Source: Georgenia muralis
GTDB lineage: Bacteria; Actinomycetota; Actinomycetes; Actinomycetales; Actinomycetaceae
Direction: 5' to 3'
Length of the DNA stretch: 64,000 nucleotides
Assembly: GCF_003814705.1 (NCBI RefSeq)
Contig: NZ_RKRA01000001.1
Location: 2,790,001 to 2,854,000 of the forward strand
This document shows, piece by piece, positions 51,212-60,023 of the stretch. The position numbers and the translations under genes were made by a program. Each line of letters opens with the position of its first letter. Within the stretch, counting starts at the first letter, position 1. The notes beneath the pieces were generated by a model, which was not told the origin of the DNA, searched no databases, and worked only from the letters and a program-made list of their open reading frames with translations.

Positions 51212-51658
51212 ATGGCCTGGCTCTGGTGGCTCGGCGGCGCGCTCGTCCTCGGTGTGGTCGAGATGCTCACGGTGGACCTCATCTTCCTCATGTTCGCCGG
51301 CGGGGCCCTCGCCGCGATGCTCCTGGCGGTCCTCGGCGCGCCGGTGTGGGCGCAGATCCTCGTGTTCTCCGTCGTCTCGATCGTCCTCCTCTTCGGCGTG
51401 CGGCCCTGGGCCAAGAGGGCGCTGGACCGCAGCACGCCCGACTCCCTCACCAACGTGGCCGCCCACGTCGGCCGCGAGGCCACCGTCCTCATCGACGTCA
51501 CCGACCGGGCCGGGCGCGTGAAGCTGCTCGGCGAGGTCTGGACCGCGCGCGCCGCGGGCCACGGCACCGTCCTGCCCGCCGGCACCACGGTGCGGGTCGT
51601 GCGGATCGACGGCGCGATCGCCGTCGTCGAGCCCGTGCCCACCACCCCCTACGGCTGA
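51212..51658 (+). CDS. NfeD-like membrane protein
   Basis: 148 residues, short NfeD type. Three helices (WLWWLGGALVLGVVEMLTVD, LIFLMFAGGALAAMLLAVLG, WAQILVFSVVSIVLLFGVRP) then a C-terminal OB-fold domain (GREATVLIDVTDRAGRVKLL, GEVWTARAAGHGTVLPAGTT). NfeD1b-type proteins work with SPFH/stomatin proteins at membrane microdomains. The SPFH gene follows 31 bases downstream. A GTG two codons earlier (51206) is also possible. Confidence 0.92.
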   Translation: MAWLWWLGGALVLGVVEMLTVDLIFLMFAGGALAAMLLAVLGAPVWAQILVFSVVSIVLLFGVRPWAKRALDRSTPDSLTNVAAHVGREATVLIDVTDRAGRVKLLGEVWTARAAGHGTVLPAGTTVRVVRIDGAIAVVEPVPTTPYG

Positions 51659-51689
51659 GCCGACCCCGGCCGGCCATCGAAGGAGAATC

Positions 51690-53060
51690 GTGCTCGAGTC
51701 CCTCGGCGGCACCGTCGCCCTCGTCGTCCTGCTGCTCGTGGCGCTGTTCGTCGTCGTGGCGATCAGCCGCGCCGTGCGGATCGTGCCGCAGGCGGTGGCG
51801 CTCATCGTCGAACGTCTGGGCAAGTACCAGACGACCATGTACGCCGGCCTGCACTTCCTCATCCCGTTCGTCGACCGGGTCCGCGCCAGCGTGGACCTGC
51901 GCGAGCAGGTCGTGTCCTTCCCGCCGCAGCCGGTGATCACCTCCGACAACCTCGTGGTGAGCATCGACACGGTGCTGTACTTCCAGGTCACCGACCCCAA
52001 GTCCGCGACGTACGAGATCGCCAACTTCATCACCGGTATCGAGCAGCTCACGGTGACCACGCTGCGTAACGTCATCGGCTCGATGGACCTCGAGCAGACC
52101 CTCACCAGCCGTGACCAGATCAACGGCCAGCTGCGCGGGGTGCTGGACGAGGCCACCGGCCGGTGGGGCATCCGCGTCAACCGTGTCGAGCTGAAGTCGA
52201 TCGACCCGCCGCAGAGCATCCAGGGCGCGATGGAGCAGCAGATGCGTGCCGAGCGTGACCGCCGCGCCGCCATCCTCACCGCCGAGGGTGTCAAGCAGTC
52301 GCAGATCCTCACCGCCGAGGGCGAGAAGCAGTCGGCGATCCTGCGCGCCGAGGGGCAGGCGCAGTCCGCGATCCTGCGGGCCCAGGGCGAGTCCCGCGCG
52401 ATCCTCCAGGTCTTCGACGCGATCCACCGCGGCAAGCCCGACAGCAAGCTCCTCGCCTACCAGTACCTGCAGATGCTGCCCGAGATCGCCAACGGCTCCG
52501 CGTCCAAGCTGTGGGTGATCCCCACCGAGCTGACCGCCGCGCTCAACGGCATCACCAAGGGCTTCGGGGGCGTCGGCACCGGCGGGCCGGGCGGGGACGA
52601 CGGCGACCTCGACGACGGCGCGCACCCCACCGTCGACTTCGGCACCTACGGGTCGGGGATGGCCAAGGAGCTCGGCGAGACCACCCTGCAGGACCCGGAC
52701 GAGGCGCTCGCGCAGGCCCGGGGCGAGGCGGCCCGGGCGACGTCGGAGGCCACCACCGCCGGCGAGCGGTCCGGCTCGCCGTTCTCCCGCTCGGCCGAGC
52801 GCGGGCAGGCCCCCGCCGAGAGCGAGCAGACCCGGTCCGAGCGGCGGGCTGCCGCCCAGGCCCGTGAGGACGCCCTCGAGGCCGGCAGCGAGCGTGCCCG
52901 GCTGCAGGCGCAGCGTCAGGCCGAGGAGCTCAGCGAGCGCACCCGCACCTCCCCGGGCGGTCCCGGCCCGCAGGAGGGGGGCGCCGAGCAGGAGGACACC
53001 ACCCGCTTCGCCCCGCCGCAGCCCACCGACGAGGGCAGCGAGCGGCCCGACCAGCGCTAG
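51690..53060 (+). CDS. SPFH/band 7 (stomatin-like) protein
   Basis: 456 residues from GTG at 51690. N-terminal membrane helix (VALVVLLLVALFVVVAISRA), then the SPFH domain (IVPQAVALIVERLGKYQTTM, FVDRVRASVDLREQVVSFPP, TSDNLVVSIDTVLYFQV). A coiled coil follows, containing the near repeat A-I-L-T-A-E-G-x-K-Q-S / A-I-L-R-A-E-G-Q-A-Q-S. The last about 150 residues are a charged low-complexity Glu/Arg/Ala/Gln extension beyond the usual stomatin length. Stomatin-NfeD pairs organise membrane domains and may regulate proteolysis. A strong terminator follows. Confidence 0.93.
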   Translation: MLESLGGTVALVVLLLVALFVVVAISRAVRIVPQAVALIVERLGKYQTTMYAGLHFLIPFVDRVRASVDLREQVVSFPPQPVITSDNLVVSIDTVLYFQVTDPKSATYEIANFITGIEQLTVTTLRNVIGSMDLEQTLTSRDQINGQLRGVLDEATGRWGIRVNRVELKSIDPPQSIQGAMEQQMRAERDRRAAILTAEGVKQSQILTAEGEKQSAILRAEGQAQSAILRAQGESRAILQVFDAIHRGKPDSKLLAYQYLQMLPEIANGSASKLWVIPTELTAALNGITKGFGGVGTGGPGGDDGDLDDGAHPTVDFGTYGSGMAKELGETTLQDPDEALAQARGEAARATSEATTAGERSGSPFSRSAERGQAPAESEQTRSERRAAAQAREDALEAGSERARLQAQRQAEELSERTRTSPGGPGPQEGGAEQEDTTRFAPPQPTDEGSERPDQR

Positions 53061-53073
53061 GAGCGGTCCGGCC

Positions 53074-53113
53074 GACGACGGGCCGGGAGGCACCTGCCTC
53101 CCGGCCCGTCGTC
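53074..53113 (+). terminator. Strong hairpin terminator after the SPFH gene
   Basis: Perfect 19-bp inverted repeat (GACGACGGGCCGGGAGGCA and complement) separated by only 2 bases, 14 bases after the stop codon. No T tract. Confidence 0.8.
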
Positions 53114-53181
53114 ACCCACGCGGCGTAGGGTTTGTCCTGGTCACCCGCTGCCGGGTCCGCCCCTGCCGTCGAAGAGGTCCG

Positions 53182-54930
53182 ATGCTCCTGCGTGTCCTGC
53201 GCCGTTTCCTGCGCCCCTACGGGCGGGACGTCGCGATCGTCGTCGTGCTGCAGGTCGTCCAGACCCTTGCCGCGCTGTCCCTGCCGAGCCTCAACGCCGA
53301 CATCATCGACAACGGCGTCCTCACCGGGGACACCGGCTACATCTGGCGCACCGGCGCCCTCATGCTGGCCATCACCGCCGTGCAGGTGTCCTGCGCGATC
53401 GGCGCGGTCTACCTCGGCGCGCGCACCGCGATGGCCGCGGGTCGCGACCTGCGCGCCGCCGTCTTCGGCCGGGTCCAGCGCTTCAGCGTGGCGGAGATGG
53501 GCCGGTTCGGGGCGCCGTCCCTCATCACCCGCACCACCAACGACGTCCAGCAGGTCCAGATGGTCACGGTCCTGACCTTCACGATCATGGTCATGGCGCC
53601 GATCATGATGGTCGGCGGCGTCGTCATGGCCCTGCGCCAGGACGTGGCCCTGTCCGGCCTGCTCGTGGTCGTGGTGCCCCTGCTGCTGGGCGTCATGGGC
53701 TTCATGCTCGTGCGGATGCGGCCGCTCTTCCGGCAGATGCAGGAGCGGCTCGACCGCATCAACCTCGTCATGCGCGAGCAGATCTCGGGCGTGCGCGTCA
53801 TCCGGTCGTTCAACCGTCAGGGCACCGAGCGGGTCCGGTTCGCCGAGGCGAACACCGCCCTCATGGAGACGGCCCTGGGCGTCGGCCGGCTCCTGGCGCT
53901 GCTGTTCCCCGCGGTGATGCTCATCATCAACGTCTCCTCCGTCGCCGTCATCTGGTTCGGCGCGGGGCGGATCGACACCGGCGAGATGCAGGTCGGCTCG
54001 CTGGTGGCGTTCCTCAACTACCTCATGCAGATCCTCATGTCCGTCCTCATGGCGGTGATGATGTTCATGATGGTGCCGCGCGCGGAGGTCAGCGCCGAGC
54101 GCATCGACGAGGTTCTCTCCACCGACCCCGAGATCACCGCCCCGCCCGAGCCGCGCCGGCTGCCCGCCCGTGACGGCACCGGGCGCGGGCTCGTCGTCGA
54201 GCTCGAAGGCGCCACCTTCGGCTACCCCGGCGCCAACGAGCCGGTCCTCACCGGCGTCGACCTCCGGCTCGAGCCGGGCCGCACGACGGCGGTCATCGGC
54301 TCCACCGGTGCGGGCAAGACCACCCTGCTCAACCTCGTCCCCCGCCTGCTGGACGTCACCGGTGGCTCGGTGCGCGTGGGTGGGACCGACGTGCGCGACC
54401 TCGACCCCGGTGAGCTGCGGGACCGGATCGCCCTGGTGCCGCAGCGGGCCTACCTCTTCTCCGGGACCATCGCCTCGACCCTGCGCCACGGCAGCCCCGG
54501 CGCGAGCGAGGAGCAGATCTGGGCCGCCCTCGAGGCAGCACAGGCGCGGGACTTCGTCGAGGCGCTGCCCGAGGGGCTGGCGGCTCCCGTGGAGCAGGGC
54601 GGGACGAACTTCTCCGGCGGGCAGCGCCAGCGCCTGGCGATCGCCCGGGCCCTGCTGCGCCCCGCGGACGTCTACCTCTTCGACGACTCCTTCTCCGCCC
54701 TGGACTACGCCACCGACGCCCGCCTGCGGGCGGCCCTGCCCGCGGCGACGGCCGGGGCGACCGTCCTGGTCGTCGGCCAGCGGGTGGCCACCATCCGCGA
54801 CGCCGCCCAGATCGTGGTCCTCGACGCGGGCCGGGTGGTCGGCCTGGGCACCCACGCCGAGCTCATGGCCGGCAACGAGACCTACCGGGAGATCGTCCTG
54901 TCCCAGATCACCGCGGAGGAGGCAGCGTGA
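53182..54930 (+). CDS. ABC exporter half-transporter A, degenerate ATP site
   Basis: 582 residues: six-helix exporter domain and one nucleotide-binding domain. Walker A GSTGAGKTTLLNLVPRLL, signature FSGGQRQRLAIARALL, Walker B DVYLFDDSFSALDYATDARL. The catalytic Glu after Walker B is replaced by Asp (F-D-D), and the switch His is Gln (VVGQRVATIRDA). This is the degenerate half of a heterodimeric type IV exporter of the TM287/288 or BmrCD kind. The start ATG at 53182 has GAAGAGG upstream. A -10 TAGGGT lies at 53126. It overlaps the partner gene by GTGA. The substrate may be a drug, lipid or peptide. Confidence 0.93.
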   Translation: MLLRVLRRFLRPYGRDVAIVVVLQVVQTLAALSLPSLNADIIDNGVLTGDTGYIWRTGALMLAITAVQVSCAIGAVYLGARTAMAAGRDLRAAVFGRVQRFSVAEMGRFGAPSLITRTTNDVQQVQMVTVLTFTIMVMAPIMMVGGVVMALRQDVALSGLLVVVVPLLLGVMGFMLVRMRPLFRQMQERLDRINLVMREQISGVRVIRSFNRQGTERVRFAEANTALMETALGVGRLLALLFPAVMLIINVSSVAVIWFGAGRIDTGEMQVGSLVAFLNYLMQILMSVLMAVMMFMMVPRAEVSAERIDEVLSTDPEITAPPEPRRLPARDGTGRGLVVELEGATFGYPGANEPVLTGVDLRLEPGRTTAVIGSTGAGKTTLLNLVPRLLDVTGGSVRVGGTDVRDLDPGELRDRIALVPQRAYLFSGTIASTLRHGSPGASEEQIWAALEAAQARDFVEALPEGLAAPVEQGGTNFSGGQRQRLAIARALLRPADVYLFDDSFSALDYATDARLRAALPAATAGATVLVVGQRVATIRDAAQIVVLDAGRVVGLGTHAELMAGNETYREIVLSQITAEEAA

Positions 54931-56864
54931 GCGGCCGGGGCCCCATGGGGGGCGGACCGCACGGCGGCCTGGGCGCGGCCCCGCCGGCCAAGGTCGCCGA
55001 CTTCCGCGGCTCGCTGCGCCGGCTGCTCGCCGCGCTGCGCCCCGAGCGGGCGTGGCTCGGCGCCGTCGTCGTCCTCGGCGCCGTCTCGGTGGCGCTGGCC
55101 GTGATGGGCCCCAAGCTCCTCGGCGACGCCACGAACATCGTCTTCGACGGTGTCGTGGGCCGGATGCTGCCCGCGGGCAGCACCAAGGACGAGGCCGTCG
55201 AGGCGCTGCGCGCGGCGGGAGAGGACCGCATGGCGGACCTCGTCTCGGGCACCGGGGTGGTGCCCGGGCAGGGAATCGACTTCGACGCCCTGGGCGGTCA
55301 GATCGTCGTCGTCCTGGCGGTCTACGTGCTCTCGGCGGTGTTCCTGTGGGCGCAGGGTCTCATCCTGGCCCACGTCGTCCAGCGCACCGGGTTCCGCCTG
55401 CGTGAGGACGTCCAGGCCAAGATCGACCGGCTCTCCCTGGGCCACCTCGACAGCCGGCCCCGCGGTGACGTCCTCTCGCGGGTGACCAACGACATCGACA
55501 ACGTCACCCAGTCGCTCCAGCAGACGCTCTCCCAGCTCGTGACGTCGCTGCTGACGGTCGTGGGCGTGCTCGTGATGATGTTCGTCCTGTCCTGGCAGCT
55601 TGCCCTCATCGCGCTGGTGACCGTGCCCGTCTCGGCGGTCATGACGATGCTCATCGCCCGGCGCGCCCAGCCGCACTTCGTCGCGCAGTGGAAGTCCACC
55701 GGCGACCTCGGCGGGCAGGTCGAGCAGGCCTTCACCGGGCACGAGGTCGTCACGGCCTTCAACGCCGGCGACTCCTTCGCCCGGACGTTCGAGGCCGAGA
55801 ACGACCGGCTCTACCGCGCCAGCTTCCGCGCGCAGTTCATCTCCGGCACGATCATGCCGGCGATGGGGTTCGTGTCGAACCTCAACTACGTCCTCGTCGC
55901 GGTCGTCGGCGGCCTGCGTGTGGCGTCCGGGGCGATCACGCTGGGCGAGGTCCAGGCGTTCATCCAGTACTCCCGCCAGTTCACCCAGCCGCTCGCCCAG
56001 CTGGCCTCGATGGCCAACCTCGTCCAGTCCGGGGTCGCCTCCGCCGAGCGGATCTTCGAGCTGCTCGACGCCCCCGAGGAGAGCGCCGACCCCGCCGCCC
56101 CCCGCACGCCCGAGCAGGTGCGCGGCCGGGTCCTCTTCGACGACGTCAGCTTCCGCTACGAGGCCGACACCCCGCTCATCGAGCACCTGGACCTCGTCGT
56201 TGAGCCGGGCCAGACCGTCGCGATCGTCGGGCCCACCGGGGCCGGCAAGACCACCCTGGTCAACCTCGTCATGCGCTTCTACGACATCGACGCCGGCCGC
56301 ATCCTCCTCGACGGCGTCGACACCCGGCAGATGAGCCGGCACGACGTGCGCAAGCAGGTGGGCATGGTGCTCCAGGACACCTGGCTCTTCAACGGCACCA
56401 TCGCCGAGAACATCGCCTACGGGCGCTCCGGCGCCAGCGACGAGGAGGTCCGCGACGCGGCGCGGGCCACCGGCGTCGAGCGGTTCGTCCACTCCCTCGC
56501 CGAGGGCTACGACACCGTCGTCGACGACGAGGGCGGCGCGATCTCCGCCGGTGAGAAGCAGCTCATCACCATCGCCCGGGCGTTCCTCTCCGACCCGCAG
56601 ATCCTCATCCTCGACGAGGCGACCTCCTCGGTCGACACCCGCACCGAGGTGCTCGTCCAGCACGCCATGGGGGAGCTGCGCAAGGGCCGGACGAGCTTCG
56701 TCATCGCCCACCGGCTCTCCACCATCCGCGACGCCGACCGGATCCTCGTCATGGAGCACGGCTCGATCGTCGAGCAGGGCACCCACGACGAGCTCCTCGC
56801 CGCCGGCGGGGCGTACGCCGACCTGTACTCCTCGCAGTTCGCCGCCGCCGTGGTCGAGGAGTAG
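54927..56864 (+). CDS. ABC exporter half-transporter B, catalytic ATP site
   Basis: 645 residues from GTG at 54927. A Gly/Pro-rich N-terminus precedes the exporter domain. An insert of about 50 residues between TM1 and TM2 (STKDEAVEALRAAGEDRMAD, GTGVVPGQGIDFDALGG) forms an extracellular loop typical of the B subunit. NBD: Walker A GPTGAGKTTLVNLVMRFY, Q loop, signature ISAGEKQLITIARAFL (S-A-G-E), Walker B LILDEATSSVD with the catalytic Glu, and switch His in VIAHRLSTIRDAD. Here the catalytic residues are intact, complementing those missing in half A. Confidence 0.94.
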   Translation: MSGRGPMGGGPHGGLGAAPPAKVADFRGSLRRLLAALRPERAWLGAVVVLGAVSVALAVMGPKLLGDATNIVFDGVVGRMLPAGSTKDEAVEALRAAGEDRMADLVSGTGVVPGQGIDFDALGGQIVVVLAVYVLSAVFLWAQGLILAHVVQRTGFRLREDVQAKIDRLSLGHLDSRPRGDVLSRVTNDIDNVTQSLQQTLSQLVTSLLTVVGVLVMMFVLSWQLALIALVTVPVSAVMTMLIARRAQPHFVAQWKSTGDLGGQVEQAFTGHEVVTAFNAGDSFARTFEAENDRLYRASFRAQFISGTIMPAMGFVSNLNYVLVAVVGGLRVASGAITLGEVQAFIQYSRQFTQPLAQLASMANLVQSGVASAERIFELLDAPEESADPAAPRTPEQVRGRVLFDDVSFRYEADTPLIEHLDLVVEPGQTVAIVGPTGAGKTTLVNLVMRFYDIDAGRILLDGVDTRQMSRHDVRKQVGMVLQDTWLFNGTIAENIAYGRSGASDEEVRDAARATGVERFVHSLAEGYDTVVDDEGGAISAGEKQLITIARAFLSDPQILILDEATSSVDTRTEVLVQHAMGELRKGRTSFVIAHRLSTIRDADRILVMEHGSIVEQGTHDELLAAGGAYADLYSSQFAAAVVEE

Positions 56865-56871
56865 CCGCCCC

Positions 56872-57798
56872 GTGCCCCTCATCCGCATCACCGACCCCGC
56901 CGACCCGCGCCTGGGCGACTACACCGGCCTGACCGACGTCGCCCTGCGCTCGAAGCACGAGCCCGCCAAGGGCCTGTACATCGCCGAGAGCTCCAACGTC
57001 ATCCGCCGGGCCGTCGAGGCCGGGCACCGGCCGCGCTCGTTCCTCATGGCGGAGAAGTGGCTCGAGTCGATGGCGCCGGTCGTCGCGGCCGCGACGGGCT
57101 CCGACCAGCCGTACGCCGACGCGGGTGCCGATGACGCCGACGGCACCACCGGCGACGCTTCCGACGGCACCACCGACGACGGCTACGTCGCGCCCGTGTT
57201 CGTCGCGGAGGAGCCGGTGCTGCGGGCGATCACCGGCTTCCACCTCCACCGAGGGGCGCTCGCCGCGATGCACCGGCCGCCGCTGGCGTCGGTCGCCGAG
57301 GTCCTCGCCGGGGCGCGCGGCGGTGCCGGTGCGCGGCGGGTGGCGGTCCTGGAGGACATCGTCGACCACACCAACGTCGGCGCCATGTTCCGCTCGGCCG
57401 CCGCGCTGGGCGTCGACGCCGTCCTCGTCACCCCCCGCTGCGCCGACCCGCTCTACCGCCGGTCGGTGAGGGTGTCGATGGGCACCGTCTTCCAGGTCCC
57501 GTGGACGCGGCTGGACGCGTGGCCGGGCGGGGTCGCGGACCTCCGGGGCGCCGGGTTCACCGTCGCCGCGCTGGCGCTCTCCGACGACTCGATGAGCCTC
57601 GACGACTTCGCCGCCTCGCCGGCCGTGACCGCAGCGAGCGCGAAGGTGGCCCTCGTGCTCGGCACCGAGGGCGACGGGCTCGCCCGCGGCACCGTCGAGG
57701 CCGCCGACGTCGTCGTGCGGATCCCCATGGCGGGCGGGGTCGACTCGCTCAACGTCGCCGCAGCCTCGGCCGTGGCGTTCTGGGCCACCCGCGTCTGA
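56872..57798 (+). CDS. SpoU/TrmH-family RNA 2'-O-methyltransferase
   Basis: 308 residues from GTG at 56872, 7 bases after the exporter gene. N-terminal substrate-binding part (SKHEPAKGLYIAESSNVIRR) then a SPOUT knot: VAVLEDIVDHTNVGAMFRSA (motif 1 with the conserved N and R), VALVLGTEGDGL (motif 2), IPMAGGVDSLNVAAASAV (motif 3). An Asp/Gly/Thr-rich insert of about 25 residues (ADDADGTTGDASDGTTDDGY) interrupts the N-terminal half. Probably methylates rRNA or tRNA ribose; the exact site is not deducible. Confidence 0.92.
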   Translation: MPLIRITDPADPRLGDYTGLTDVALRSKHEPAKGLYIAESSNVIRRAVEAGHRPRSFLMAEKWLESMAPVVAAATGSDQPYADAGADDADGTTGDASDGTTDDGYVAPVFVAEEPVLRAITGFHLHRGALAAMHRPPLASVAEVLAGARGGAGARRVAVLEDIVDHTNVGAMFRSAAALGVDAVLVTPRCADPLYRRSVRVSMGTVFQVPWTRLDAWPGGVADLRGAGFTVAALALSDDSMSLDDFAASPAVTAASAKVALVLGTEGDGLARGTVEAADVVVRIPMAGGVDSLNVAAASAVAFWATRV

Positions 57799-57846
57799 TC
57801 CACCGCCCGCGGCCGCGGCCGCAGCCGCAGCCGCACACGGAGCCGC

Positions 57847-57878
57847 AGCCGCCTGCGGCCCCAGCCGCCTGCGGCCCC
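57847..57878 (+). repeat. 16-bp tandem repeat
   Basis: AGCCGCCTGCGGCCCC twice in direct tandem, each unit itself partly palindromic (GCCGC...GCGGC). Confidence 0.9.
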
Positions 57879-57985
57879 AGCCGCAGCTGCCTGGTCTGGG
57901 CCGCTGTCGTGAGAACGCACGGCTGGTCCGAACACGCCGCGGATGCGTGCCGGTGTCCCGCGCCCGGCATGCCAGAGGCTGCATG

Positions 57986-58048
57986 CGTCGAGTTGGACGT
58001 TGCTGTCGTCCCGACGCCATCCGCACTGCAACAACCTCCAACTCGACG
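57986..58048. repeat. Imperfect inverted repeat, 20-bp arms
   Basis: CGTCGAGTTGGACGTTGCTG at 57986-58005 pairs with 58029-58048, whose complement reads CGTCGAGTTGGAGGTTGTTG; 18 of 20 positions match, around a 23-nt spacer. It could be a palindromic dispersed element, a terminator or a structured RNA. Confidence 0.75.
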
Positions 58049-58193
58049 ACGGCGCGGGTGCCACTCGGCGCCGCTGCTCCCACTCCGGGCCGAACCGCTC
58101 CGGACGGGCAGCCGCGCGGCCGGCAGCGCACGGTCCGCCGACGGCGTGGACGCCCACATGCGACGTTCGGCATCCGCAGTGCCGGTCCGGACC

Positions 58194-58580
58194 TCAGCGC
58201 TTCTCCTCCAGCACCAGGCAGTCGGGCACGTCGACGACCCCGAGGAGCACCCGCACGAGCGGCGGGGCCCACGCCCGGTCCGGGTCGTGCTCGAGCCGCG
58301 GGCGCACGAGGGTGGCCCGCCGTCCCCGCACGCTGACCGTGCACCCGCCGGCGGCGAGGACGTTGCGGACCCACTGGGCCCCGCGGCCGTAGGTGAGGGC
58401 GAAGCGGTAGGCGCCGTCGTCGTCGCGGAAGACGTTCACCGGGATGGTGTACGCGCGCCCGGACGTCCGGCCCACGTGGGTGAGCAGGGCGAAGCCCGGC
58501 AGGTGCGGGGCCAGGCGGGACATCACCTTGTTGAGCACGTGGCGGTTCGCGCGGGCCAGGGCACGGGGGAGCGGGCTCAC
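58194..58580 (-). CDS. Deazaflavin-dependent nitroreductase-family protein
   Basis: 128 residues from GTG at 58580 with GGGAGG upstream. A Ddn/DUF385 split beta-barrel: LLTHVGRTSGRAYTIPVNVF is the family's core (H-x-G-R-x-S-G-x-x-x-x-x-P), followed by YGRGAQWVRNVLAAGGCTVS and a C-terminal strand with VVDVPDCLVLE. Members use F420 or heme/FMN in actinobacteria for reductions or detoxification. The substrate is unknown. It stands divergent from the proline iminopeptidase gene. Confidence 0.88.
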   Translation of the reverse strand: MSPLPRALARANRHVLNKVMSRLAPHLPGFALLTHVGRTSGRAYTIPVNVFRDDDGAYRFALTYGRGAQWVRNVLAAGGCTVSVRGRRATLVRPRLEHDPDRAWAPPLVRVLLGVVDVPDCLVLEEKR

Positions 58581-58657
58581 CGGGCCTCCCTCCCGCCGGC
58601 GCACGGCCGGCACGTCCACCGTAGCGACCCGCGCTCCCGCCCGGGCAGGATGACGGC

Positions 58658-59611
58658 ATGTACCCCCCGATCGAGCCCGATGACGCGGGCATGCTCGCCG
58701 TCGGCGACGGCCACGAGATCTCCTGGGAGACGTGCGGCAACCCCGCGGGCCGGCCCGTCGTCATGCTCCACGGCGGCCCGGGGTCCGGCTGCACGCCCGG
58801 CCTGCGTCGCTGGTTCGACCCACAGGCGTACCGGATCGTCCTGCTCGACCAGCGTGGTGCGGGCCGCTCCACCCCCAGCGCGGCCGACGACGTCGCCGAC
58901 CTCTCCGCCAACACCACCGCCCACCTCGTCGCCGACCTCGAGCGGCTCCGCGAGCACCTCGGCATCGGTACGTGGGTGGTCACCGGTGTCTCGTGGGGGA
59001 CCACGCTGGCGCTCGCGTACGCGCAGGACCACCCGGACCGGGTCGACGCCCTCGTCCTCGTCTCCCCGGTGATGACCACCCACCGGGAGGTCGAGTGGCT
59101 CACCCGTGACATGGGCCGGATCTTCCCCGAGGAGTGGCAGACCTTCCGCGACGGTGCCGGGCCCGACGTTGCGCCCGACGGCTCAGGCCTCGCGGCCGCC
59201 TACAGCAAGCTGCTGCACGACCCCGACCCGGTCGTGCGCGAGCGCGCCGCCCGGCAGTGGTGCGACTGGGAGGAGACCCACCCCGCGACCCACCCGGCCC
59301 ACCGTCCCAACCTGCGCTTCGCCGACCCGCGGTTCCGGCTCGGGTTCGCCCGGCTCGTCACCCACTACTTCGCTCACGCCGCCTTCCTCGACGACGGCGC
59401 GCTGGTGCGCGGCATGACGCGGCTCGCCGGGACTCCCGGCGTGATCGTGGCCGGCCGCCTGGACATCTCCAGCCCGCCGGACGTCGCCTGGGCTCTGCAC
59501 CGTGCCTGGCCCGGCAGCGAGCTCGTGCTCGTCGAGGGGGCCGGGCACGGGACGACCGCGGAGGCGATCGTCGCCGCGACGGACCGGTTCGCCGGACCGG
59601 CCGTGGGGTGA
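58658..59611 (+). CDS. pip: Proline iminopeptidase (alpha/beta hydrolase)
   Basis: 317 residues, full length for peptidase family S33. Releases N-terminal proline from peptides. Oxyanion HGGPGSGCTPGLRRWFDP, LLDQRGAGRSTPS, nucleophile Ser in VVTGVSWGTTLALAYAQ, Asp in VAGRLDISSP (usually G-R-Y-D) and His in VEGAGHGTTAEA. The cap shows DWEETHPATHP in the E-E-T position. The initiator ATG at 58658 lacks an obvious SD. Confidence 0.93.
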   Translation: MYPPIEPDDAGMLAVGDGHEISWETCGNPAGRPVVMLHGGPGSGCTPGLRRWFDPQAYRIVLLDQRGAGRSTPSAADDVADLSANTTAHLVADLERLREHLGIGTWVVTGVSWGTTLALAYAQDHPDRVDALVLVSPVMTTHREVEWLTRDMGRIFPEEWQTFRDGAGPDVAPDGSGLAAAYSKLLHDPDPVVRERAARQWCDWEETHPATHPAHRPNLRFADPRFRLGFARLVTHYFAHAAFLDDGALVRGMTRLAGTPGVIVAGRLDISSPPDVAWALHRAWPGSELVLVEGAGHGTTAEAIVAATDRFAGPAVG

Positions 59612-59726
59612 GCGACCCGGCGCTGCAGGCGCGGCGCTCGTCGGCGTCCCGCTCGTCAGCGCGCGCCCCCCGTCGGCCGCGCTCCAGGTCTTCTCTCCGG
59701 CTCCGGCCGGTGGCACGCTGGAGCTC

Positions 59727-60002
59727 ATGTGCCGCAACATCCACACCCTCCACAACTTCGCGCCGCCGGCCACCGAGGACGAGGTCCACGCCGCCGCCCT
59801 GCAGTACGTGCGCAAGGTCGCCGGCATGAACAAGCCCTCGCAGGCCAACGCGGCCGCGTTCGACCTGGCGGTGGAGCGAGTCGTCGCCGCGACACGTGAG
59901 CTCCTCGGCGACCTCGTCACCACCGCCCCGCCCAAGGACCGCGAGGTCGAGGCCGAGAAGGCGCGCGAGCGCAGCCGCCGCCGGTTCGCCGAGGTCGGCT
60001 GA
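59727..60002 (+). CDS. DUF2277 protein
   Basis: 91 residues. The sequence MCRNIHTLHNFAPPATEDEV followed by ALQYVRKVAGMNKPSQANAA and APPKDREVEAEKARERSRRR is diagnostic of DUF2277, a small helical family with a conserved N-terminal M-C-R-N-I. Function unknown. Start ATG at 59727 is fixed by the family's invariant first residues; upstream frame is unrelated. It stands 115 bases after the iminopeptidase stop and converges on trmL. Confidence 0.9.
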   Translation: MCRNIHTLHNFAPPATEDEVHAAALQYVRKVAGMNKPSQANAAAFDLAVERVVAATRELLGDLVTTAPPKDREVEAEKARERSRRRFAEVG

Positions 60003-60023
60003 GCGGGCGGAGGGCCCAGGACC

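Larger units (their letters stand above)
57799..58193. other. 395-base intergenic region with repeats
   Basis: No gene recognised. It holds CCGCAG-rich low complexity (57811-57846), a 16-bp tandem repeat (57847-57878) and a long imperfect inverted repeat (57986-58048). Confidence 0.6.
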
